Below, piece after piece: positions 33,533-42,173 of a DNA stretch of 64,000 nucleotides. The notes beneath the pieces were generated by a model. The model was not told the DNA's origin and did no database searches. It worked only from the letters and a program-made list of their open reading frames with translations. Numbering within the stretch: position 1 is the stretch's first letter; each line of letters starts with the position of its first letter. The position numbers and the translations under genes were made by a program. Source of the DNA: Guadua angustifolia (lineage: Eukaryota > Streptophyta > Magnoliopsida > Poales > Poaceae); the NCBI GenBank assembly GCA_036346375.1, contig CM070508.1, positions 25,240,852-25,304,851 on the forward strand, written 5' to 3'.

Positions 33533-33758
33533 GGCCCGTTTGAGTGCGGTTTGATTTTAATAAAGCAGCGGTTCTAGATTCTTGGTAAAGCGTTTGGTAG
33601 AATCGAATCCGGAGGAGCAGGTTGCTAGCCGATTCGACCACGGTGTGTAAAAATCGTAAAGCGATTCGCTTTGAAACGTTCCGAGTCCTATTCCGTTTGG
33701 TTGGATTTATTTCAGATTCTAGGAGAAACAGTCTGGTTCCAAGTTGCCAAACGGGGCC
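33533..33758. mobile_element. Tourist-like MITE, 226 bp, in the COG5 promoter
   Basis: Ends GGCCCGTTTGAG and GCCAAACGGGGCC form an inverted pair of the GGCCCCGTTTGG type. The flanks are tta on both sides (33530-33532 and 33759-33761), as for PIF/Harbinger elements. The interior includes 'gattcgaccacggtgtg' and 'gcgattcgcttt'. No coding capacity. Confidence 0.75.
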
Positions 33759-33849
33759 TTAGTTTGTGAAAAGTTCTGTTTCACTTATGTGTACATCTAA
33801 AAAACCAAAGTACCATCTAGTCAAATAGTGAAAAACTCATGTGACAATC

Positions 33850-34440
33850 AGGGTTCAAAATTTCGGTGAAATCTCGAATTTCGACTAGAGATGAGGTTCA
33901 AAATCGTGGCGGAATGAAAAAAAATTGAAAATTAGGATTGCTACAGTGATGTCGGTAAATTTTGGTATTTTGGAACGGTTTGCGTAGTTTTTGGACAGGA
34001 TTCGCACCAATTTTTTCTTGTGAAGAATTGTAAAATCTTTCATGAGGAATACATATGAAAAGTTTATAAAATTACATATGCAAATTATATAACCCTAACT
34101 CTAAACCCTAAATTGGATTTTAGCTTTAAATGATGTATTTTGACTTAAACCCTAAACCTAACTTAAATTTGGTCTTAAATTATATTTCAACATAAATGTT
34201 AACTTAAATTTCGGCCTTAAATTGTATTTTGGCCTAAACCCTAAACTCTAACTTAGATTTCGGCTTTAAATGATGTATTTTAGCCTAAACCCTAGTTTGG
34301 ATTTCGGCCTTACATGATTTTCGCCAAATTTTTGGTGATTTCGACCAAAATTTTGGTTTTCCTAGTTTCAAATTTGCTTTTTAAATTTCATCTAGATTTC
34401 ATCCGAAATCTTATCGAAATTTTGGATTTCAACCAGCCCC
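33850..34440. repeat. AT-rich repeat with AAACCCTAAA minisatellite
   Basis: The ends 'gttcaaaatttcggtgaaat' and 'gaaattttggatttcaacc' are loosely inverted and match the dispersed 'aatttcgg' family seen elsewhere in the window. Inside, 34085-34320 repeats units of 50-80 bp that start with 'aaaccctaaa' or 'aaaccctag', four times, separated by 'ttaaatttcggccttaaat'-like text. No gene. Confidence 0.5.
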
Positions 34441-34444
34441 AACA

Positions 34445-36478
34445 TAGTATAAATATTAAAGCATACTGACCTTACATACAATCAATATGTAGTTCTTACA
34501 AAAGGGGCCATTAGGCCAAATGGACATGAGTAAAGTGCAGCGGAAAGTAGCAAAATAAAACTCTTGGGTGCAATAGTATGTCTCAACTAGGGGTGGAATC
34601 GAGCCGAGCCGAGCCGAGCTCGGCTCGGCTCGACCGAGCTCGTCAGTTTGCGAGCCGAGCCGAGCTCGGCTCATTGTCATTGTCAAGCTGAAAACTGGGT
34701 TCGGCTCGGGCTCGGTCGAGCCTCGAGCCGAGCCGAGCTGGCTCGTGAGCCGCCTGGCATGTGGGCCCGCCTCATTGCGTCAACTCTTAAGTATGTTCAT
34801 TGTATGTTCCTTGTTCAATATGACTGTATGAATGCCAAGCCGATTGAATATACAGGATGTGGCTAATTTTGTATTAAAATTAAGCCTCATGTAATTTGGA
34901 TAATCAATTAATGATTAGTGATTAGTGAAAGTGATTCTGAATATCTGAATTTTACCGAGCCTAACGAGCAGCTCATGAGCGGCTCGGGCTCGACTCATTG
35001 TAGCACAAGGCAGACGGTAGGCTCGGGCTCGGCTGATGATGCCGAGCCGAGCCGAGCCGCACCGAGCCGAGCCGAGCCCGAGCCGAGCCGCGAGCCTCGA
35101 GCTATTTTTCCACCCCTAGTCTCAACCCAAAACTACAAGCAACTGACTAGATCATGCCTTAGTAAAGACCATCATTGTATTCTCTGGAACCTATAAAGAA
35201 GTAAGAGTCGTCGGGGACAACAATTCCTTCACCCTCTAAGTATCAACAAGCAAAGGTGAGTACATTTGTACTCAGCAAAACTTGTAGTGTATCACAATAT
35301 AAGTATATGTATGGCTATGTCAAAGCAATGGCCATCCTACCATGTTCTCAAATTTTGCATAAAACAATATATATTTAGACATAACAAGTAGTACGTTGCA
35401 AACAGATTTATAAAGAGCAGTTATTACGTATGCAAATAGTAAGTATATAACATAAATATGAGCAAATCATAATCCTCAATGGATCATCGATCCATTCCTA
35501 GCCATTCACTTGGCATAACATCTCTATCATTGCTATTCACTATTTTTTAATTCAATATTTTTGCAAAAAGATGTAAGACTAACTAAGTGTCAATGCACCA
35601 AGTCGCTCATGATCGTGAGCATAGCTTTTCAAAAAAATTTGTACTCTACAGAGGCATATAGTTTTACCCAAAAGATATTATCAACTTGTACTGCCCGCTC
35701 ACACGCAACATGATAGAGTGCAACTAAGAGATCATAACAAAATTGTTACATCATCTAGACCTAACTTTGCACCAACCCAATGGATGTTGACCCTTGTTAT
35801 GGCAGCGAAATAAAAGTCTCATATACACAATATCAATGATAGTGCTCCCTATATCATAACCATTTCTCCCATCTCAAGGTATGCACCGTTGCATCGGCAA
35901 ACTTTAGCCCCAACACCTCAATAAGAGAATCTCTTCGAGTAAACATACCCAGAATACCCATACTACTCTGGCCTTCCAATGTGGAAAACTAGTCCTATAC
36001 AACTTAATAAGTTAGGGTCACCCCATAAATAGCACTTACAGGTGCACTACATGTTAAGATTTTATTATTTTTGGAAAACAGCTCGTAGGTGGGGTCTACA
36101 TGTCAGTTGCATATAACTAAATACCAGTTTGAATTATAAACTATGTTATTAGTCCTATTCAGGCCCACATGTCATAGACTTATGTTTTAAATGGGATATT
36201 TCACTCAGATAAATGGGCCCATATGTCATAGAGACAGAGCAAGGGGAAAGGCGGGGCGCCATGGCAGAGATCACTTTCGAGCTCGCTGGTAGTGAAAAGG
36301 ATAGGGCAAGGCTGAAGATGGAAGGAGAGATTCATGGTGAAGCTTTGGGAGGTGATGGTGTCCTTAGTGGTGCCTAAAGGTGACGGAACTGTGGTGATGA
36401 ATGATGAGGCCTCTCGGGTGGGTGAGGAACTAGATGGAGATGGAAACAATGAGACCTAGTCATCGCGCTAGAACTAGG
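34445..36478 (-). repeat. Probable LTR-like fragment of a long-LTR Gypsy element
   Basis: Wording such as 'gtgcagcggaaagtagc', 'actcttgggtgcaatagtat' and 'gtgagtacatttgtactcag' is typical of the LTRs of long-LTR (Tekay-type) grass Gypsy elements. It is interrupted by the hAT MITE at 34588-35118. Clear TG/CA ends and a partner were not found. The part 36200-36478 is purine-rich and could be either the LTR end or unrelated DNA. No gene found. Confidence 0.35.
34588..35118. mobile_element. hAT MITE rich in GAGCC repeats, 531 bp
   Basis: Inverted ends TAGGGGTGGAA / TTTCCACCCCTA lie inside a perfect 8-bp duplication, gtctcaac (34580-34587 and 35119-35126). Just inside both ends are (GAGCC)n/(GGCTC)n runs that are self-complementary. 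The AT-rich centre has no frame of note. Confidence 0.88.
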
Positions 36479-37149
36479 TGTCGACGATCGGGATCGCCAA
36501 CCGCAAGAAATGAGATGGGGGGTCAGTGTGATATGGGACTCGAGCTGTGCTTCGCTTCGAACGGAGGAATGGAGTGGACGCGACGATGGTCGGAGCCAGA
36601 CGACAACGAGCGTGAGACAGAGGTTTATACTGGTTCAAGCCCCTGTGAAGGTAATAGCTCTACTCCAGTCGCCTTGCGGCAGTATTCTTAACTGTTTCTG
36701 AGTACAGGGGTGTGTTACAGCTCAAGTTCGACGATGGCTATCTCTAAGCTCGAGCTATGGCGTGTTGTCCTCGTGTCCCTTGAGAGACTGCGCATCCTTG
36801 GTCTTACACCTCCTCTGCGCGCAACAGACGGGAGAGATTCCTGGGAAGTGGCCTTCATGCACGTTGAGGGCTGGCAGTAACTGCTCCGGACTTGATGCAC
36901 GCACCTGCTTCATCCCCACGACCCGCGTTTTGGCAACCGCTGGTCAAATGCACGATCCGAGATCCAAGGGTGGACCTCGGCTTCGAACGAGAGCCGATCC
37001 GAGCCCGAGGTCGTGCGGGGCCATGCTCGGGTCCAGTGCACTCTAGGTCGAGCGTCTCGGCATACGCATAGGTCGTGGTCGAGGCCTCCCGGGCTTGGGG
37101 GGTCCGTTGACCGTGCGCTGGCCAGTCAAGGGGCGCCCAGCCCTCGTCA
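36479..37149 (-). repeat. 3' LTR of Gypsy-A
   Basis: The plus-strand ends are TGTCGACGATCGGGATCGCC and 'cagccctcgtca', that is, the minus-strand LTR starts TGACGAGGGCTGGGCG exactly like Gypsy-C. A minus-strand TATA-like 'agtataaacc' lies near 36628. 671 bp. Confidence 0.8.
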
Positions 37150-37572
37150 GCTAGCCCCCGAGGCTTAAGGTCGTGGCAAGAACACGGTCCGACCTTGAGC
37201 CTCTGCAATCGGGTTTAATTTCCGGAACCTTTAAGCTCGAGGTCGAGGTCGGGCGGAAAACGTAATGCCAGGCCGTGATGAGATGACACCTGGCGCCTCT
37301 TGATCTCCGGAACCCTGGTACGGATGCAAACGCTTGGTGGACACCTGCTATGTCTCGAAACCGCAGCTTAGGCCTTAATTGCACCTGTAAAATCGTGGCC
37401 GGCGCGTCCTTCGAAGCGCCGCGGACTGGATTTGGCGACAGTGCGGCCTATAAACTCAAAACCGCAGCGACTGTTGAGGAAACTTCCCGACCAGCGCCCC
37501 TCGTCCTCCAAGCCTCCGTGCCCAAGCAAAAAACCTCCTCCCCCACCTTCGACCGGAATCGCCGCGATTGCC

Positions 37573-39240
37573 ATGGCCAAGTTAGGGAGGAGCACGTTGT
37601 CGCCTGCAAGGATGAAGGAACTCGAGACCCTAGGGCTGCTTGATCCATTCACATGGCGGCTGCCGGGCAACGAGACCGAGCCACGCCCCAGGGACGATGA
37701 GATCGTTTGCACCGAGCACTACGTCCTCTTCGGCCTGCGAACCCCGGAGTGCGAGTTCCTCTCAGTGGTCCTCACCAGTTGCGAGATCGAGCTCATAAAC
37801 CTGGTGCCAAACTCCATTCTTACTCTCGCCATCTTCTCCCACTTGTGCGAGGGGTTCATAGGAATCCTTCCCAACCCCTCGCTCTTCTTTCGGTACTTCA
37901 GCCTCTTCCGCTCTGGGAAGGACCTCGTGGTCGGATGCCTCTATTTTCAACAGCAGACGGGGCTCAAGTGGTCCTTCCCCAGGATCCAATCCCGGGACTC
38001 CCTCGGGCCATGGTCCGAGCGGTGGTTCTACCTGAAGAAAGGGGAACTCGGCACGCTGTCATACGAGGGAAAGCCCATCGGCGGGAAGAAGGAGACCCCA
38101 GAGGCGGACGATCTCGAGGCCGACGAAGAGGCCATCTCCGCCATTCATCTCTGCACTGAGCGCGGTCTCACTGGGCAGGCGATCGTTGTCGACTTCCTGC
38201 GGAATCGGGTGTCCCCCCTGCGGAGGCGGACGCACCCGTTCTACGAGATCCAAGGGCGCATTGACCCGACCCACGAGGGTACATCTGGTATGCCTCCCTG
38301 CCTCGTGGTCTTGCTCGAGCCTGCCCCTCGATCTTCTCTGAGGGTCGTTCCCCTTTGCAGCGCCGAAGGAGTCTTGGGTTGCCGCTAGGATGAACGAGAT
38401 GTTCGGGAAACTGGCGCACAACTACTCCATGGACGACTCTGTCAAGAAAGCGTGCTCCACCGAAAGCCGAGGTAAGCCATCACGACCAATGGCTCGACTG
38501 AGCGACCCTGGGGCCCTCCTTGATCCTTTCATGTATGCAGGACCATCAGGAGTTATGCGATCGGCCAGCGGATGCTCCATTGCCGGGGGCAAGAGCAAAA
38601 AAGGGAACAAGAGGCCTTCCTCGGCCGAAGCGGACCGCCAGGAGGCGAAGAAACCTCATGCCGAGTGGGGTGACTGTGCCATGGTAAGGATCCCGCTGGT
38701 CGAGCCCCCGAGCCCGTGCTCGTGTGCCTTGATAGTTGATGAGTTTTTCCTCCTTGCAGCAGCAGAGCGCAGCGGCCGTCGCTAGGTCCTCGAGCCCTCT
38801 CCCGGCCCCGGGGCCCCGAGCTAGGACCCCGCCACGCGGCGAGGCGATCTCGGAGTGGCTCGGACTTCGAGACCCTGTGTCGCGAGGACACATAGCGAAG
38901 TGCCCGTTGGCCGGGGCAACAAGACCTTCACCGACCCTCGGCCGAGGCGAGGCTGGAGACCAGGTAAATCCGGCTTCTTGGACCTGCAGCCCCTCGCATC
39001 TTCGGCTTAGTGTATGTTTTGATCGCAGACCTTGAGCACCCGAGCTCGAAACTTGCCCGTTTTGACGATGGCTGTTGTCCAGGGCGAGTCCGAGTCCGGG
39101 GAGGAGGAGAATGTCTTCGAGCTGGTCCACGTTGAGCCCGCCCGACGGACCCCGGGGCCGCCAAGCCCGCCATTGGCGAGTTCTACCAAGGGTCGACAAC
39201 ACGGACGAGGAGGAAAACCACCCCGACCAAATGAGGATTA
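37573..39240 (+). pseudogene. Spliced antisense gene of Gypsy-A, PF04195-like ('putative gypsy type transposon')
   Basis: The gene runs opposite to Gypsy pol. Exon 1 (37573-38287) is fully open: MAKLGRSTLSPARMKELE..., with 'LTSCEIELINLVPNSIL', 'HLCEGFIGI', 'SERWFYLKKGEL' and 'VDFLRNRVSPLRRRTHPFYE', the domain annotated in grass genomes as putative gypsy-type transposon. Exons 2-5 are inferred at 38361-38471, 38541-38683, 38760-38963 and 39029 onward, each with GT donor and AG acceptor and open frames; exon 3 is basic ('GGKSKKGNKRPSS'), exon 5 acidic ('GESESGEEENVFE'). Function unknown; known from Tat-type Gypsy elements. The 3' coiled-coil part seen in Gypsy-B and -C is cut off by the Copia junction, so this copy is truncated. 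Confidence 0.7.
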
Positions 39241-39328
39241 CAACCTTGGCGAGGCAGAGCTGCTTGTGCTGCCGACCCTCCTGAGGTCGACGCGGGGGCG
39301 GGCACCTGCCAAGAATGACGCCCACTAG

Positions 39329-40641
39329 ACTTCTTAGAAACCTCATCACAAATGAGCTTTACAAGAAAGACAAGGAAGAGCTATTGGAATAAAGCTCTTC
39401 GAAAAAGAAAAATATTGCCTTCAAGGCAAAGGCAGAGTCAAGTGATGAGGCACTTGAGAACACCGAAGATGAAGACACTGAGGAGGAGATGGCACTTCTC
39501 GTGAGAAGAATGAAGAAGTTCATGAGAAGGCGCTCAAGCTCAAGCGGTCCTCAAAGGTTTAGAAGAGGGAAACACTCTAGCACCAACCGGTATGCAAACA
39601 TTCGATGCTACGAGTGTGATGAGAAGGGGCACATCACCTCTCATTGCCCTAAGAAGAAGGATGACAAAAATAAATCACCCAAGAAGAAGAAGTTTTTTCA
39701 AGGTAAGAAGAAGCTCTTCAAGAAGCTTCAAAAGGATGGCAAGAGTGAAGCTCACATTGGAGAGTGGGATTCCGAAGAATACTCGGATTCCAACTCATCC
39801 GAGGAAGACACACCTTCAAAGAAGAAGGGCCTTGCCGATGTCGCCATCAAAGAAGCTTCATCACCATTCGTCACTCCTTTATGCCTTAAGGAGATTTTAA
39901 GGTAAATTCAAATGATGACGATGAACCTTCATATGATGAGTTGATGGATATGCTTGAGAATTTAAATGAGAATCTTGGCAAAGAAAAATCAAAATTTAAG
40001 GTTTTGAGAAAAGAATTTCTTTGTCTCAAAAATTCTTATGAGGAGCTAAAGGAAGCTCATGAGATTCTTCTTGCCAAGGATCATTCAAAATCCACAAAAA
40101 ATATTGGTATTGAATGCAATATTATTGATAATTTGCTTAAACTAGAAGTTGATTCATATCATGTAGCAAAATCAAGCATAGCAACTTCATGTGATGATTT
40201 GGAAAATATGTCATGCTCTAATGAAAACCTATGCCATGAAAATTTGATTGTTGAAAACAATGAGCTTAAAGAACAAGTGAACAAGCTAAATAAAAGTTTA
40301 GATAGATGTTTTAAAGGCAAGGATACCCTAAATAAAATTTTGAATAGTCAAAGATGTTCTTACAACAAAGAAGGATTAGGGTATGTTCCTAAAAAGAACA
40401 AGAAATTAAGTAACAAGGCTCCTCCCTTTGTGAAATCAAATGGTAAATTCTGTTACAAATGTCATGACGTAGGACATTTAGCAAATGATTATTCTTTGAG
40501 TAAAGCATCTAAAGAAAATATTCATGATTCTTGCTATATACTTAAGAGGGATAAGAATGGTAAAGGATTTGCTAAATTTGTTGGGACCCCAATAATCGGC
40601 CAAAGAAAGAAAGCTGTTTGGGTTCCCAAAACCTTGGTTAC
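39329..40641 (+). pseudogene. Copia-D gag (left part of interrupted Copia element)
   Basis: Coding for Copia Gag without its N-terminus. A lysine/serine-rich segment contains a zinc knuckle, CYECDEKGHITSHC (CX2CX4HX4C, 39609-39650), followed by 'KKKDDKNKSPKKKKFF'. An acidic stretch follows and, after a frameshift at about 39900, a coiled coil (39941-40370) and a second knuckle, CYKCHDVGHLANDY (40450-40491), whose fourth ligand Cys has become Tyr. The type fits SIRE/Maximus-like Copia elements. At 40641 the frame is cut by Gypsy-B and resumes near 63280. Confidence 0.8.
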
Positions 40642-41335
40642 TGTCGACGATTCGGGAACCGGTCCCCCGTCGAGCTTACTTGTTGAATGAGGGATCAACC
40701 TAAGGCCCCTTTCCCGCGAGGGGTATAGCTTCCGAGGTCCTACCGAGCTACAAAACACAAGGCAGCAAGACAATCGCAACGAGCAGGGAGATCATTTTTT
40801 GCCTAGTTCGGGCCTCTCGCTAAGGAGATAACAACCCTACGTCCAGTGATTGAACTGATATGTGAAGGTGGTTTACAATGTGCTATGCTCTGCGTACATG
40901 TGTAAAAGTAGATGGATGCCAACCCCCAACCCTTCGCGGGAGGGGGTATTTATAGGGATTCTGAGCAACAAAGTAGTTATTACGGGGCGCTCATCGTGCT
41001 AGACATGTCAGAGTCATTGCCGCGCCACCCGCCGGGCACCACGCGACGTGGGTACAGTGAGCGTAGATTGCGGGTGCGCAGACCACGGGCGGTCGCGCAG
41101 TTAATGCCACGTCTTCTTCGCAAACCGTGCCCAGCTTTTGGGTGAACTTTGAGGTATCTTCAGCGGGCCACGTCGTCCGGCTGCGGACCTCAAGCAGGAT
41201 TGCTCGAGGGGGGGGCTCAACGAAGGTCAGAGTGGCCCAGAGGTCGGACTACCCGGGGACGCGTCCCGAGCAAGGGCATGCTCGGAGACCACCGAGCTAC
41301 GATGGTCACCTGCGGCGAATCTCTAATCCCCGACA
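40642..41335 (-). repeat. 3' LTR of Gypsy-B
   Basis: The plus strand begins TGTCGACGATTCGGGAACC and ends 'ctaatccccgaca', then 'gctagcccccgaggct', the inverse of a purine tract. 694 bp, different from the Gypsy-A/C LTR except for the TGTCGACGA terminus. No second copy is present in the window, so the ends rest on TG/CA and the purine tract. Confidence 0.7.
40947..40954 (-). promoter_or_regulatory. TATA box of Gypsy-B LTR
   Basis: Minus strand 'ctataaatacc' in the middle of the LTR, correctly oriented for element transcription. Confidence 0.5.
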
Positions 41336-41403
41336 GCTAGCCCCCGAGGCTAAAGGGGGGAGGTGCCTCGCTGAGGACTCCGCCTTAAGCCTCCATACGC
41401 CCG

Positions 41404-41870
41404 TCAAATGATTGGAGCCTTGCGGTGAAGATCTACCGAGACTCCCGAGAATCCCCGCTCGAAGACGGGAATCCCGCGGCGAAAGACTACCGCAACATTC
41501 GAGTGACTTTGCTCGGGGATGGAAAGCTTGCGGCGAAAAAAACTACCGTAGCATCCGAGCAACCTTGCCCGGGAACGGAGGTCTTGCGGCAAAAAAAAAC
41601 TACCACAGCATCCGAGCAACCTTGCTCGGGAACAGAGGTCTTGCGGCGAAAAAAACTGTCGTAGCATCCGAGCAACCTTGCCCGGGAACGGAGGTCTTGC
41701 AGCAAAAAAAAACTACCGCAGCATCCGAGCAACCTTGCCCGGGAACGGAGGTCTTCTTGTGAAAAAAGCTGCGCGACATCCGAGCAACCTTGCACAGGAG
41801 CGGAGGTCTTCGGCGAAAAAAGCGCGCGACATCCGAGCAACCTTTGCTCGGGCGCGATGTTGCCCAAGGA
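41404..41870 (+). repeat. ~58-bp tandem repeat array between LTR and antisense gene of Gypsy-B
   Basis: About eight units of 'catccgagcaaccttgcccg', 'ggaacggaggtcttgcggc' and an A-rich run of 6-9 A's. The central units at 41540-41760 are nearly identical; the outer ones are diverged and shorter. The lengths of the A-runs vary, so frames through it change and the ORFs are artefacts. Confidence 0.9.
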
Positions 41871-42173
41871 TCAACAGGCAAATACGCCTTGAAAACGAAG
41901 GCGGGAAGCCACGACGATTCCTTCTCAGCGAAGCTTTGCGGGTACGACTCTAATAGTTTTTGGAAACCGCGCCACTATAGGACAGTTTTGAAAACCGATC
42001 CGCCATGCGCCGCCTCGCCGGCCCGCTTCGGCTCCTTTGCCCATAAATGCCAGGCGGGAACAATTTTTGCAGGCTTTTCTTCCCCCGTAGCTCACCCTTT
42101 GAACCCAGAAAGGCACCCCTGCCCCCAAACTTCTTTGTCTTGCACCAGCGCCCCCCCTCCTACAATCCTCCTC

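Larger units (their letters stand above)
36479..39328 (-). mobile_element. Gypsy-A: 3'-terminal part of a Gypsy element
   Basis: A minus-oriented Gypsy fragment of the same LTR family as Gypsy-C. It consists of the 3' LTR (36479-37149), the purine tract (37150-37175 region, 'gctagcccccgaggctt' on the plus strand) and the antisense gene (plus strand). At about 39328 it stops abruptly against Copia-D gag. Pol, gag and the 5' LTR are missing from this side and may lie beyond Copia-D outside the window. The left flank is ctagg; the partner duplication is not visible. Confidence 0.75.

Noticed and set aside
34600..34680. (GAGCC)n run as a simple microsatellite
   Set aside because: It lies inside a hAT MITE with perfect termini and TSD and recurs at the other end, so it is part of the element.
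36201..36478. Possible coding exon next to Gypsy-A
   Set aside because: Purine-rich sequence similar to LTR-internal DNA; stops in all frames over short distances.
41404..41870. CRISPR-like array
   Set aside because: Units are directly adjacent tandem repeats without unique spacers, inside a plant retrotransposon.
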